A stretch of 64,000 nt of DNA from Methanoregula sp. (GCF_028679125.1 NZ_JAJRCG010000002.1:124001-188000), one strand, 5' to 3'. Counted from the first letter of the stretch, positions 43,790 to 58,452 are shown. The notes: a model not told the origin generated them from the letters alone. Numbers and translations are program-made.

Positions 43790-46102
43790 TTAATTAAAAA
43801 AACGGACCTCTGGGTGAGGGAGCTCTTTTGCGTCGGGATCAACGAGATGGATGTGGCATCGGTCAGCCCCCTGGTTTTGCGGGAACCTGCATGCTGCATA
43901 GGGAATACCCAGTTCGAACCGTGCTCCCTTGTGGTATTCACCGGTTTCACGGATGGTAATGCCGGTGATGGAGAGGATCTCGCGGACAAGGAAGAGGCCA
44001 AGGCCGGTGTTCTTCCCGTACCCTTTCGTGAAGATCTGCTCCTTCTCTGATGGCAGAACCCCTGTCCCATTGTCCTCTATCACAATCATTGCACCATCAG
44101 GTGTTTCATGGGCGGAGATCCGGATCAGGCTCACCTTTCCCCCATGGGTAACGGCATTTTCCGCGATATTGTAAAACGCCCGCTCAAGGAGGGGATCGGC
44201 AAAGATCTCCAGCGCCCCGGTATCCGACTGGACTGAAATTGTCCGGATATCGATGCTGGCGCATGCGTGGAAGAAGATGTCGTGGACGTTCTGCCAGTCA
44301 GGAGCAGTCACACCGAGGTTCTGGTAGAGTCCGGTGAACTCGATGTTCTCGCCAATTGTCCTGACAATGTCCTGGATCTTCCGGATGTACATGCTGTAAT
44401 CCGGATCCCGGGTGAGTCCCCGGGAGAGTTCAAGATATCCTCCAAGCACGGTAAGCTTGTTCCGTATATCGTGACGGGTGATATCGGAGAGCAGGTTGAG
44501 TTTCCGGTTCGCCAGTTTCAGGGCATCCTGCGCCATCTGGATATCAGATATGTCATGGAAGATCCCCATGACGTGCAGCCGATCTTCAAGAGTGATGGAA
44601 GTGAAACTTGCTATCGCCGGAATAACCCTGCCTTTGCGGTCAACGATTCCAAGGGAGTGGGATCCTGAACCTTCGTGTGCTGCGTGGGAGAAATAGTTCA
44701 TGTAGGTCTCATGAAATCCGTCTGGAAAAATACCGGTCAGGTGCATGTCTCGGAGTTCGGGAAGGGATCTGCCGACAAGTTCGAGTGCCCGTCGGTTGGC
44801 ATCGGTGAACATGCCGGTTGCGGCATCCATAATGAAGATGGCATCGCTGGCATTGTCCATGAGCCCCCGGTTCTTCTCGTTCTCGGCGCGGAGATCATCC
44901 TCAAAGTGCTTGCGAGCGGTAATGTCCGTGCCAACGCACAACACCCCCTCAATGACACCTTTCTTGTCATATAGGGGCTTGTTCCACCAGTGGATCCAGA
45001 CCCGATCACCGGTTTTGGTGATATTCTCGTTCTCGTTGTTTGTGTAATCATCAGGATGGGCGATGATGTTCTCGATCATATCAGCGAGATCGCGGTTGGA
45101 ACCGGATTCATGTGTCGGGACAATGGTGCCAACAGCGGGTTTCCCGATGATCTCTTCCGTAGTGAACCCGAAGAGGCGCTGAGCAAATTCATTGAAAAAG
45201 GTGATCGTGCCTTTCGGGTCCATCTTAATGATGATACTGTTGGCGTTTTCGACAAGTTCCCGATATTTGGTCTCGCTCTCGCGCAGGGTCTGGTCAACCT
45301 TCATCTGCTCGGTTACATCCCGCACGGATTCAATGGCCCCGGTGATCTTCCCGTTCTTGTCATAGAGCCGGCTGGCCTTTGCCCAGATGTGCACGGCACC
45401 GGTACAGTCCGGATTTTCAATGGTGGTCCCGGCTGTCAGGGTTATGCCGTCGTGGCAGTGATTATAGTAATGTGCCTGTTCATACGGATCATCCGGGGCA
45501 AGGACGAGGTCGATGAGGATGGGCCGGCGCGTCCGGTAGAACGGGATCGCATACTCGTACTCCCCCCGGCCCATCATCAATGACGCAGGGATACCGGTCA
45601 TGGCCTCGATTGCCTTGTTCCAAGCGATCACCTGCCCATTCGTATTGATGGCAAAGGTTGCGTCGGGAAGGAAATTGATGATGTCGGCAAGTTTCTGTTC
45701 GGAGTCCCTGAGCGCATCGATTGCCTGTCGGCGCTCCATGGCAACGAGGATCTTATGGCGGAGTTCGGCAAACTGGGGTCGGGCTGCACCGCCTTTCTGG
45801 AGGTAAAAATCAGCACCATGGTTGATGGCCTCGATCACTACTTCTTCCCTGCCTTTGCCGGTGAAAAGAATAAAGGGCGTGGAAAGCCCTCTGCCCCGCA
45901 CCTGTTTGAGGAGTTCGATGCCGTCCATACCGGGCATCTGGTAATCGGATATGATGGCATCAAATGACTGGTCTGCCAGCATGTCGAGACATTCCATCGA
46001 AGACGTTGTTGTGGTAACGAAAATATCGCCCTCCCGTTCCAGGAATATCTTGGCGATCTTGAGCAGTTCCGGCTCATCGTCGACATACAGAAGGGAGATC
46101 AT
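43790..46102 (-). CDS. Hybrid sensor histidine kinase: REC, three PAS, HK
   Basis: A 770-residue protein. The receiver domain (Asp53 in IISDYQMPGMDG) is followed by PAS domains near 135, 275 and 400, with a tryptophan-rich GDRVWIHWWNKPLYDKKG PAC part. The kinase core has the motif DITRHDIRNKLTVLGGYLELSRGL, the N box YNIAENAVTHGG and lid GTGVLPSEKEQIFTKGYGKNTGLGLFL. A histidine-containing C-terminal tail (about 30 residues) follows the core. It is a paralogue of the 1307-residue kinase at 38747, the receiver halves being closely similar. The partner regulator was not found nearby. Confidence 0.88.
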   Translation of the reverse strand: MISLLYVDDEPELLKIAKIFLEREGDIFVTTTTSSMECLDMLADQSFDAIISDYQMPGMDGIELLKQVRGRGLSTPFILFTGKGREEVVIEAINHGADFYLQKGGAARPQFAELRHKILVAMERRQAIDALRDSEQKLADIINFLPDATFAINTNGQVIAWNKAIEAMTGIPASLMMGRGEYEYAIPFYRTRRPILIDLVLAPDDPYEQAHYYNHCHDGITLTAGTTIENPDCTGAVHIWAKASRLYDKNGKITGAIESVRDVTEQMKVDQTLRESETKYRELVENANSIIIKMDPKGTITFFNEFAQRLFGFTTEEIIGKPAVGTIVPTHESGSNRDLADMIENIIAHPDDYTNNENENITKTGDRVWIHWWNKPLYDKKGVIEGVLCVGTDITARKHFEDDLRAENEKNRGLMDNASDAIFIMDAATGMFTDANRRALELVGRSLPELRDMHLTGIFPDGFHETYMNYFSHAAHEGSGSHSLGIVDRKGRVIPAIASFTSITLEDRLHVMGIFHDISDIQMAQDALKLANRKLNLLSDITRHDIRNKLTVLGGYLELSRGLTRDPDYSMYIRKIQDIVRTIGENIEFTGLYQNLGVTAPDWQNVHDIFFHACASIDIRTISVQSDTGALEIFADPLLERAFYNIAENAVTHGGKVSLIRISAHETPDGAMIVIEDNGTGVLPSEKEQIFTKGYGKNTGLGLFLVREILSITGITIRETGEYHKGARFELGIPYAACRFPQNQGADRCHIHLVDPDAKELPHPEVRFFN

Positions 46103-46310
46103 TAGTGACAGGTATCATTCTGTCTATGGAAAAAAAGGTTCTCATTTATTATTTTTATATTTAAGAGATATTCACTCCCCACAAATACCCTGTATTTTCT
46201 CTATCCCGACTGGTTTTGTATTGTAGGAAATTTTTTTTATATTTTCTGTCACTTTCCGGAAATAATTCAGACCTAATTATCAAAGAGCAATATTTTTAAT
46301 CTACCAAGTA

Positions 46311-46332
46311 TTACTATTTCTCACACTAGTAA
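46311..46332 (+). promoter_or_regulatory. Candidate metal-responsive operator of cbiM
   Basis: TTACTA and its complement TAGTAA are separated by ten bases and lie about 20 bases before the cbiM ATG. A TATA-like TATTTTTAAT at about 46290 would place the transcription start inside this dyad, the place for a repressor. A nickel or cobalt repressor of the NikR type is a reasonable candidate, but no regulator gene is seen nearby. Confidence 0.45.
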
Positions 46333-46351
46333 CATTTATTGAGATGAAACC

Positions 46352-47005
46352 ATGCATATTCCTGACGCATTCATTCCGATATGGCAGGGAGCTATCTATT
46401 GGATCATTGCCCTTGTCTTTGTAGCGCTGGCCCTGCGGTGGGCGAGAAACGAGATGAACGAAGAGAAACTTCCCCTTGTTGCGGTGCTTGCGGCGGGAAT
46501 CTTCGCCCTCCAGTCCTTCAACCTCCCGGTTTCAATGGGAACCAGCGGGCACCTTGTAGGTGGAGCGCTTGCCGCTATCATCCTCGGATCGCCGTTTGCA
46601 GCGGTCTTCATTCTCTCCCTGGTCCTCATCGTTCAGGGGGTCCTGTTTGGAGATGGCGGCATCACGACCATGGGTGCAAACATCATCAACATGGGTGTCA
46701 TCGGCGGTTTTGTCGGGTTCTATTCCTTCAAAGGACTCATGGGGGTTACTAAGAGCATGCCGATCTCAGGATTCGTTGCAGCATGGCTTGCCTGTCTGAT
46801 CCCGGCCCTTGCCTGCGCGGTGGAGATGTACTTTGCCGGCACGTTCCCGCTCACGGAAGGCCTTGTCGCAATGGGTATCTATCATGCCATCATCGGCGTG
46901 ATTGAAGGATTCGTTACTGTTGCTGCAATCTATCTGATCACCAGTGTCCGCCCGGATCTCGTGGATACCGGAGTTAAAACTCCCGCGGGGGCACAGGTAC
47001 CATGA
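46352..47005 (+). CDS. cbiM: CbiM-type cobalt/nickel ECF importer S component
   Basis: A 217-residue membrane protein starting MHIPDAFIPIWQ, in which His2 and the N-terminal residues bind the metal. The family motif NLPVSMGTSGHLVGGALAAIILG follows near 50-72 with the loop GDGGITTMGANIINMGVIG near 95-113. It is the substrate-specific part of the CbiMNQO importer. Cobalt is the usual substrate; nickel cannot be excluded because NikM is very similar. The first gene of a four-gene operon. Confidence 0.93.
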   Translation: MHIPDAFIPIWQGAIYWIIALVFVALALRWARNEMNEEKLPLVAVLAAGIFALQSFNLPVSMGTSGHLVGGALAAIILGSPFAAVFILSLVLIVQGVLFGDGGITTMGANIINMGVIGGFVGFYSFKGLMGVTKSMPISGFVAAWLACLIPALACAVEMYFAGTFPLTEGLVAMGIYHAIIGVIEGFVTVAAIYLITSVRPDLVDTGVKTPAGAQVP

Positions 47006-47346
47006 TGGACAACAAGACGTTCCTTATTGCCGGTATCATCGTCGCCCTCCTTATAGGAGGAGTTGCGGTGTTCATGGCATCCGGCGATCCGGATGGTCTT
47101 GAGAGCACGGCACTGGTTGTGCAGGGACAGAAGGATCTGACCGGCGCAACCCCGTTGGATGCAGAGATCCATGAAGAGGAAGCAGGCCGTTTCGCTTACT
47201 CTGCGCCAATGCCGGATTACTCGCTCGGTGAATCACTGGGGTCTACAGGGGGACTCGTCGCGATCATTGTCGGCACGATCCTTGCATTCCTGGTGGTCTT
47301 TGGTCTTGCCTATGGCCTTAAAAAGGCGAGCAAGCCCGTGAAATAA
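47002..47346 (+). CDS. cbiN: CbiN accessory subunit
   Basis: A 114-residue protein with two membrane helices (FLIAGIIVALLIGGVAVFM and GGLVAIIVGTILAFLVVFGLAYGL) and the PDGLEST motif that marks CbiN/NikN proteins. It overlaps the cbiM stop by ATGA. The loop between the helices inserts into CbiM and helps metal loading. Confidence 0.9.
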   Translation: MMDNKTFLIAGIIVALLIGGVAVFMASGDPDGLESTALVVQGQKDLTGATPLDAEIHEEEAGRFAYSAPMPDYSLGESLGSTGGLVAIIVGTILAFLVVFGLAYGLKKASKPVK

Positions 47347-47389
47347 AACCAACAGGACTTTACCTTTTTTCAACCTACATCGTGTACTT

Positions 47390-48223
47390 ATGCATCTGAT
47401 CGAGACCCGCGATCTCTGTTATGTCTATCCCGGTAAAGTTGCCGCCCTGAATAATATCAATTTTATCGCACCCCGGAATGCCCGCATCGCGGTGATCGGA
47501 TCGAACGGTGCCGGAAAGAGCACCCTCTTCAAACATTTCAACGGGATATTCAAACCCACGTCCGGTTCCGTCCTCATCCGTGGCGAGCCCATAACCAAGC
47601 AGAACCAGCGGGAGATCCGGAAGTTCGTAGGTATTGTCTTCCAGAATCCGGATGACCAGATCTTCTCCCCGACCGTTGAACTGGATGTAGCCTTTGGTCC
47701 GACCAATCTCGGTCTCGATGAGGAAACCATCCATCACCGGGTCCACGAGGCACTTAAGATTGTCGGGATCGAGGATCTTGCCCCCCGGGTCCCCCACCAC
47801 CTGAGTGGCGGCGAGAAGAAACGGGTGGCAATTGCCGGGGTGATTGCCATGGAACCGGAGGTGCTGGTGCTGGACGAGCCTACTGCCGGTCTCGATCCCA
47901 AAGGGGTTGCCGATCTCAATACGTTCATCAATTCGCTCTCGAAAAAATACGGAATGACGGTCATCTTCTCCACCCACGATGTCGGGCTCGTCCCTGAGAT
48001 TGCGGATTACATCTATGTGATGGACAAAGGGAGGATCGTGGCAAGCGGAACAATCGACGAGATATTTGTCCAACCTGACATGCTCAAATCCGTACGGCTT
48101 GATGTGCCGGTCATCCCAAAACTCCTGAATTCGCTCAAAGAGAACGGTGTGGACGTATCGATGGCCTATACGTATGCGGATGCGGAAGAGTCCCTCCTCC
48201 GCGCATTCGGCAAGCGATCATGA
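47390..48223 (+). CDS. cbiO: CbiO ECF-type ATPase
   Basis: A 277-residue ABC ATPase with Walker A GSNGAGKST, the Q loop FQNPDDQIFSPTVELDVAFGP typical of ECF ATPases, signature LSGGEKKRVAIAGVIAMEP and Walker B VLVLDEPTAGLD. It powers the CbiMNQ importer. It lies 43 bases after cbiN and overlaps the next gene by ATGA. Confidence 0.93.
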   Translation: MHLIETRDLCYVYPGKVAALNNINFIAPRNARIAVIGSNGAGKSTLFKHFNGIFKPTSGSVLIRGEPITKQNQREIRKFVGIVFQNPDDQIFSPTVELDVAFGPTNLGLDEETIHHRVHEALKIVGIEDLAPRVPHHLSGGEKKRVAIAGVIAMEPEVLVLDEPTAGLDPKGVADLNTFINSLSKKYGMTVIFSTHDVGLVPEIADYIYVMDKGRIVASGTIDEIFVQPDMLKSVRLDVPVIPKLLNSLKENGVDVSMAYTYADAEESLLRAFGKRS

Positions 48224-49047
48224 TCGAAGAACTCTTCCAGATTGAGCGGGATGCTTTCAAGGACAGCCCGATCCACCGGCTGGATGCCCGGGTCAAGATC
48301 GCCATAGCCTTTGCTGCGATCATTGCTCTTGTCGCAGTGCCTTATTCCCCCATGATCTACACGGTCGGGGCGATCTTCTTTGCCTTCTTCTGTGTACTCT
48401 GGGCCTGTACCCGGTTGTCCCCCGTCATCTATCTCAAGCGTGCACTCGCGATCATCCCTCTCTGGGGGGTCATCATCTTCTTCCAGATTTTCCTAAAAAA
48501 CAAGTATTATACCACGTACGATGTGGTCATGAGTCTTCCCTTCGGGATCAACATCTATGCCCAGTCCATCGAGTTCGCATTCATCCTGTTCGTCAAGTTC
48601 GTGGTCTGTATCTCGTTCATCATCCTGCTCTCATCAACAACCAAGATGCAGGATATGCTCGAAGGCGGGGCACGGATGGGCCTTCCCGCCGAGTTTGCCC
48701 TTGCCCTTGGGATGATGATCCGGTATCTGTTTGTCTTCGGGTACATGTTCCGCAAGATCAATGAAACGCTGAAAACGAAATGCTTTGACGCGTTTGACCG
48801 TCACCTTTCCTACCAGTACCGGCTCCGCCAGTTAGGGTACATGATCGGTACGATGTTCATCCGGTCCTACGAACAGGGCGAGCGCGTGTACACCAGCATG
48901 CTCTGCCGGGGATATGGTCGTGAGAGTTACCTCTTCGTGGCAAAGAAGGGTCTCAAAGGCGGGGAATGGGCCTTCCTGTCGATATCTCTCGTCTTTATCA
49001 TCGCTATCCCGGTAGCGGTCTGGCTGACTTCGTTCCACATGTTCTGA
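48220..49047 (+). CDS. cbiQ: CbiQ transmembrane coupling subunit
   Basis: A 275-residue T component with five or six helices and the two cytoplasmic coupling segments with ARMGLP (GGARMGLPAEFALAL) and the later arginine-rich SMLCRGYGRESY, both of which dock to CbiO. The gene order is M-N-O-Q rather than the more frequent M-N-Q-O. It overlaps cbiO by ATGA. Confidence 0.92.
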   Translation: MIEELFQIERDAFKDSPIHRLDARVKIAIAFAAIIALVAVPYSPMIYTVGAIFFAFFCVLWACTRLSPVIYLKRALAIIPLWGVIIFFQIFLKNKYYTTYDVVMSLPFGINIYAQSIEFAFILFVKFVVCISFIILLSSTTKMQDMLEGGARMGLPAEFALALGMMIRYLFVFGYMFRKINETLKTKCFDAFDRHLSYQYRLRQLGYMIGTMFIRSYEQGERVYTSMLCRGYGRESYLFVAKKGLKGGEWAFLSISLVFIIAIPVAVWLTSFHMF

Positions 49048-49092
49048 TCCCCGGCCGGAATGTTTTAGGCCTTGTACCCCCATCATCTCTGC

Positions 49093-49400
49093 ATGGAGCA
49101 CCAGTTCGGATGCGGGTTCGTGACCAGCATCACGCTGATCGCGATGCATTTTGCGCTGCCCCCGCAGCAGGCATGGCACGGTGCCGGAGATCATGTTGCC
49201 GGTCTTGTTCTGCGGAGAAGTTCCGGGGAACGGAAGTGGAGGAACTCACCACCCTGCTGCGCAAGAAAGTGATCTGGCACCAGCCGGGAAACATGGATAA
49301 CGAGGATGCCCGTGAAGTGCTGTCCACGTTACAGCGGCTGGTTGTTGCCATCGATCAGGAACTCGGGATTGCTGACGCGGAGATCGGTGAGTTCCGGTAG
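49093..49400 (+). pseudogene. Frameshifted small gene after cbiQ
   Basis: An ATG at 49093 opens a frame (EHQFGCGFVTSITLIAMHFALPPQQAWHGAGDHVAGLVL) which is lost near 49215. The coding pattern then continues in another frame (EKFRGTEVEELTTLLRKKVIW, DAREVLSTLQRLVVAIDQELGIADAEIGEFR) to the TAG at 49398-49400. Joining the two with one extra base near 49214 gives a coherent protein of about 102 residues. This is either a disabled gene or a sequence error. The function is unknown; the place suggests a link to the importer. Confidence 0.55.
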
Positions 49401-49549
49401 GTGTACGATAAAAATAATTTCCTGTCTTACACCTGTTGATTTTAAAAATTTTTCGTATTTTCTTTTGTGTGGTATATAATTAGAATCATTTAATTAGTAA
49501 AGTCACAGAACTTTACAATATAATACTATTGCATTTGAGATGAAGAAAA

Positions 49550-50707
49550 ATGATTCCGCGATTAACGCTTGCACTCGTTGCGGTTGCCCTGTTTGCCCTT
49601 CTGGCGGTAATGCCGGTATCGGCAGAATCTAACCTGACTCAAGAACAGATCGCCGCCATGGTCGCCGACCGGCCATATATTACGGTCATGGACCGCATTG
49701 ACCCGAACTACATCCCTCCTGCCGACACGATCGACTCCAATGGTATGTTCGTCATGGTCCATACCCCTGGCGACACGATCGAGCTCCTGGGCGAGAACAC
49801 CGCGTCCGACATGACCTACCTGTTCATCACCGGGCCCGACCTGCCCGCAAACGGCGCACAGATCAACAACCCGGACCCGGCGCACTCGCCGCTCGAAAAC
49901 GGCAACCCTGCCACCTTCCAGCAGACAGCGGTCAGGAGTGACCATACATGGTCCTGGAAGTGGGATACCACCAGTCATGTAATTCAAGACGGTACTTACA
50001 AGATCTACGTAGTGCCCCGGCCTACGGATTATGACCACCTTGATCCAACAATAGAATACGGCTTCACCGTTGTCGCTTTCAAAAACTCAGCGGGATCAGG
50101 AACTGTCACCCCGTCAACTACAACACCACTTGCTACAATCCACGTTACTACAATCCCGTCTGTTGCAGCCAAGCCAGCTACAACCCCCTCTGGAACCGAA
50201 GAGACCGTTCTCCCGGGTGTAGTTACTATCGTTGCAACCGGCAACCAGAGTTATCACCCCGGCGATGAAATCCAGTTTTCCGGTACCAACACCGGGTCTT
50301 ACAAGACCTACCTGTTCATTACGGGTCCGAACCTGAATCCAAAGGGTTCGGATATCAGGAGTACCAACCCCGGCAAGAACGCAGTTGCGGATGGCGTTGA
50401 ATCAACCTTCAAGGTCATGGACGTCAATGGCGACCATACGTGGTCCTGGACGTGGGGAACCTCGAATAGTGCACTCGATGCCGGGACCTACACCATCTAT
50501 GCAGCAGCCCGACCCCATGACAAAGACAATCTTGAGAAAACACCCTACGGTACAGTCTCTATCGTCATCAAGAAGCCGCTCGTGTCAGCAACAGCATCCC
50601 CTACATCTTCCGTTGCGACCCCGACTCCCACAACGTCGCCCGGCTTCGATGCCCTGATTACGCTGATTGGCCTTGGCGCAATTGCATTCATCGTTATGCG
50701 GAGGTGA
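49550..50707 (+). CDS. Secreted DUF3821-like surface protein with C-terminal anchor
   Basis: A 385-residue protein with a signal peptide (TLALVAVALFALLAVMPVSAES), two copies of a beta-sandwich domain and a threonine- and proline-rich linker. Both domains have YLFITGP and DHTWSWKW/TW motifs, so they are repeats. The end, SPGFDALITLIGLGAIAFIVMRR, is of the sorting type (PGF-like) and probably gives attachment to the cell surface by an archaeosortase. The function is not known; a surface-layer or stalk role would fit. A paralogue that is frameshifted follows right behind. Confidence 0.75.
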   Translation: MIPRLTLALVAVALFALLAVMPVSAESNLTQEQIAAMVADRPYITVMDRIDPNYIPPADTIDSNGMFVMVHTPGDTIELLGENTASDMTYLFITGPDLPANGAQINNPDPAHSPLENGNPATFQQTAVRSDHTWSWKWDTTSHVIQDGTYKIYVVPRPTDYDHLDPTIEYGFTVVAFKNSAGSGTVTPSTTTPLATIHVTTIPSVAAKPATTPSGTEETVLPGVVTIVATGNQSYHPGDEIQFSGTNTGSYKTYLFITGPNLNPKGSDIRSTNPGKNAVADGVESTFKVMDVNGDHTWSWTWGTSNSALDAGTYTIYAAARPHDKDNLEKTPYGTVSIVIKKPLVSATASPTSSVATPTPTTSPGFDALITLIGLGAIAFIVMRR

Positions 50708-50714
50708 AGAACAA

Positions 50715-51369
50715 ATGACGAAACGATTGATGCTTGCACTCGTTGCGGTTGCCCTGTTTGTCCTTCTGGCGGTAATGCCGGTATCGGCAGAATCTAACCT
50801 GACTCAGGAACAGATCGCCGCCATGGCCGCCGACAGGCCCCATATTACAATCATGGCAACCGACGACACGAACTACTACGTCGGCGAGACGATCGAGTTC
50901 TCCGGCGACAATACATAACTGACTTGACCTACCCGTTCATTACCGGACCCGGCCTGCCCGAAGATGGCGCACAGATCAACAACCCGGACCCGGTGCACTC
51001 GCTCCTCGAAAACGACAACCCTGCCTCCTACCAGCAGGTAAGTGTCAAGAGTGACCACACCTGGTCCTGGAAGTGGGGGACTGCACACTATACGCTCGAT
51101 GCAGGCACCTACTCCGTCTACGCAATAAGCCAGCCCTATGACAAGGAAAACCTTGCAGACGCAGCGTACGGTACGGTCTCAATCACCCTTGGGAAGCCCT
51201 CGAATCAGCAACTACCACCCCGTCAACTACAATAGCGACAACAATTGCAACAGCCACCCCCAGTCCTTCAGTCCCCATAACGGCCCCGGTCACGTCGCCG
51301 GGATATGGTGCACTGATCGCCGTAATCAGTCTCGGTGCAGTTGCATTCATTGCCATACGCAGGCACTAA
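50715..51369 (+). pseudogene. Frameshifted paralogue of the DUF3821-like surface protein
   Basis: The first 25 codons repeat the signal peptide of the previous gene almost exactly. Around 50912-50918 the frame stops after GETIEFSGDNT, but one base later the same domain goes on (LTYPFITGP, then DHTWSWKWGT). A second break near 51201-51205 leaves the domain and the C-terminal TSPGYGALIAVISLGAVAFIAIRRH in yet another frame, ending at a TAA at 51367-51369. Adding one base at each site restores a full protein of about 218 residues. It is either a recently decayed copy or damaged by sequencing errors. Confidence 0.75.
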
Positions 51370-56311
<4,942 letters not shown>

Positions 56312-56327
56312 CCCTTTTTTAAATTAT
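56312..56327 (+). terminator. T-run terminator after gyrA
   Basis: CCCTTTTTTTAAATT follows the gyrA stop directly, a typical archaeal T-rich terminator. Confidence 0.45.
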
Positions 56328-56384
56328 ACACTGTTTACGTTTACAATAAAAACCCGGGGACTCCCGGAACCGCACGAGATCTCA

Positions 56385-57008
56385 TCATTCCCAGCTCCCG
56401 TCATCCCATGACTTGAGAATATCAAAATCCCGCATCTGTGTCGCCTTGCTCATGGCCTGAGCCCGGGTCAGCATCCTCCCTTGGATAAAATCATACTCGC
56501 ACACAATCCGCGAATTCCGGAGCAGGGTAGCCCGGATCGGGTGGTGCCGGTAGATGACAGGGTCCTGGTTCCGGAAATACCATTTTATCCTCTGGAACGT
56601 GAGCCAGTCAAGTTTCATGGCGAGTGTTGCATGGAACCGGAAGTCCTCGGCAGAATCCAGGTCATAGCGCCGTAAGGTGCAATACGGGGCAATTGTCCGG
56701 GATACCTGGTACCGGAACTGTTTTAAGGTTTCATCAGGGGTGATGGTGACAAAGACAACTCGCGTATCATTGAAAAACCCGTAATTCCCCACATGGTATT
56801 GTGGAATCGTTGTCTGGTTCGTACAAATCCTTGCAAAATCCTCAGCAAGTTTTTCTTCATTCTCTGTTGCGAATGGCCCGGCAAGGGTGATGTGCGGGAT
56901 CACCAGTTTGCTGCCGAGACTGAATTTTTCCGCCAACCGGTTACTCAATGTGTGAATCTGGCGCTTAACCGATCCCATCAGCCGGATATCAATCAGGTAA
57001 TGCGTCAT
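56385..57008 (-). CDS. 2'-5' RNA ligase-like 2H phosphoesterase
   Basis: A 207-residue protein with both HxT motifs of the 2H family: PHITLAGPF near residue 39 and FHATLAM near 127. The LigT group includes RNA 2'-5' ligases and cyclic phosphodiesterases, so the substrate may be a 2',3'-cyclic phosphate RNA end. The C-terminal part (LLRNSRIVCEYDF) fits the fold. The gene converges on gyrA and is alone on its strand. Confidence 0.75.
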   Translation of the reverse strand: MTHYLIDIRLMGSVKRQIHTLSNRLAEKFSLGSKLVIPHITLAGPFATENEEKLAEDFARICTNQTTIPQYHVGNYGFFNDTRVVFVTITPDETLKQFRYQVSRTIAPYCTLRRYDLDSAEDFRFHATLAMKLDWLTFQRIKWYFRNQDPVIYRHHPIRATLLRNSRIVCEYDFIQGRMLTRAQAMSKATQMRDFDILKSWDDGSWE

Positions 57009-57223
57009 CTCTCATACCCATGTACATAATCCAGTCTGACAACCTCAGGATTCCTGTTCAGGTACTATTTCACGAACCGCTACAATAAATTCTCTTTTGC
57101 ATCCCTGTATCAGATAATCCGGGTTGTTCATGGAAGATTCTATCCCCATTCTCCCGTTCCCCCGCCCCATTCCTTCCCATATCCTTTATCCCTCCGGCGC
57201 CCGATATCCCTGACAGGAAGCGT

Positions 57224-57640
57224 ATGTACCGGAAAGAATTGCGGGTGACCACCGCCCGCGAAGGGGATATCATCGATCTGACTGAAGAGGTCAGGAAAGC
57301 GGTCAGGGAGAGCGGGATCAGGGACGGTCTTGTCCACCTGTTCGTACAGCACTCGACTGCTGCTCTCACGACCATTGAATTTGAAAAAGGCGTTCTTGCA
57401 GACATGCAGCGTGCCCTGTCGGTTCTGGCTCCCGATGATCTCCCGTACGCGCATAATACCCGGTGGGGTGACGGGAACGGGAGATCCCATGTCAAGGCGG
57501 CGCTCGTGGGTCCATCCCTCACGGTACCGGTGGGCAACGGAGAACTGCTCTGCGGGACCTGGCAGCAGGTCGTGCTCCTTGAGCTGGACACCAATGCAGG
57601 CCGCACGAGAACGGTAACCTGCACGATCACTGGTGAATAA
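57224..57640 (+). CDS. YjbQ/UPF0047-family protein
   Basis: A 138-residue protein with the YjbQ signature: HLFVQHSTAALTTIEFEKGVLADM and, near the end, GTWQQVVLLELDTNAGRTRTV. Family members have been linked to thiamine phosphate synthesis in some species, but the exact role is unsettled. It is two bases upstream of the Fe-S protein gene, with which it is probably coupled. Confidence 0.85.
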   Translation: MYRKELRVTTAREGDIIDLTEEVRKAVRESGIRDGLVHLFVQHSTAALTTIEFEKGVLADMQRALSVLAPDDLPYAHNTRWGDGNGRSHVKAALVGPSLTVPVGNGELLCGTWQQVVLLELDTNAGRTRTVTCTITGE

Positions 57641-57642
57641 CC

Positions 57643-58452
57643 ATGTCCGGTACGAGCCTGAAGCAGGAGATTGTCAGGAAGTGCGCAGAACTCGACATCC
57701 CGCTCGTGGGTTGTACTCCGGTGGAGCGGTGGGACCAGCCCCTGTTTGAACCCTGGGTGCCGGAGGAGTTCCGGCCACGTGCGATCTACCCGGAAGCAAA
57801 GTCTGCGATTGTCATCGGTATGCCGGTCAGCCTGCCGGTGGTGGATACCGCCCCCTCGATCTGGTACTATGAACTGTACCGCACGGTCAATGCCCTGCTT
57901 GACCAGAATGCGTACCGGATTGCGAGCTTCCTCACCGGCCAGGGTTTCCCCTCAGTTGCCGTTCCCCGTGACGGCTATGGCTCGATTGCGATCCTCAGGG
58001 AGAAACCAGTGGCCTTCTTCTCCCACCGCCATGCCGCGTATCTCGCCGGCCTTGGTACGTTCGGCATCAACAACACCCTCCTCACCCCGGCCTATGGCCC
58101 ACGGGTGAGGTTTGCAACGATATTTACCGCAGCAGACCTTCCCCCGGACCCCGTCATCAGCGAACCGCTCTGCATCCGGTGCATGCGGTGCGTGGACTCC
58201 TGTCCGGTCCATGCCATTGGCCGGGAGGATTACCCCGCTGGCCTGACCGACAAGAAGGCCTGTGCTACCCGGTCGGAAGCCCTGAGCAAGCGGTTCATCT
58301 CCCCGTGTGGTATCTGCATCAAGGTCTGCCCGGTCGGCGATGACCGGGCCGTGTACCTCCGGGAGGATAAGGGGATGTATGATGAAGGGGACGATCGCTT
58401 CGCACCCTATACCCATGCAGCGAAACACGTGCGGGCATACGGGAGCCGATGA
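57643..58452 (+). CDS. QueG-like protein with two 4Fe-4S clusters
   Basis: A 269-residue protein with a ferredoxin-type motif CIRCMRCVDSCPVHAIG near 180-196 and a second cysteine cluster CGICIKVCPVGDD near 222-234. The rest resembles the epoxyqueuosine reductase/reductive-dehalogenase-like family, with LPVVDTAPSIWYYE and LAGLGTFGINNTLLTPAYGPRVRF. The N-terminal part lacks the usual corrinoid-binding length, so QueG activity is not certain. It probably handles electron transfer in the cytoplasm. The GGTGA site is in the upstream gene. Confidence 0.75.
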   Translation: MSGTSLKQEIVRKCAELDIPLVGCTPVERWDQPLFEPWVPEEFRPRAIYPEAKSAIVIGMPVSLPVVDTAPSIWYYELYRTVNALLDQNAYRIASFLTGQGFPSVAVPRDGYGSIAILREKPVAFFSHRHAAYLAGLGTFGINNTLLTPAYGPRVRFATIFTAADLPPDPVISEPLCIRCMRCVDSCPVHAIGREDYPAGLTDKKACATRSEALSKRFISPCGICIKVCPVGDDRAVYLREDKGMYDEGDDRFAPYTHAAKHVRAYGSR

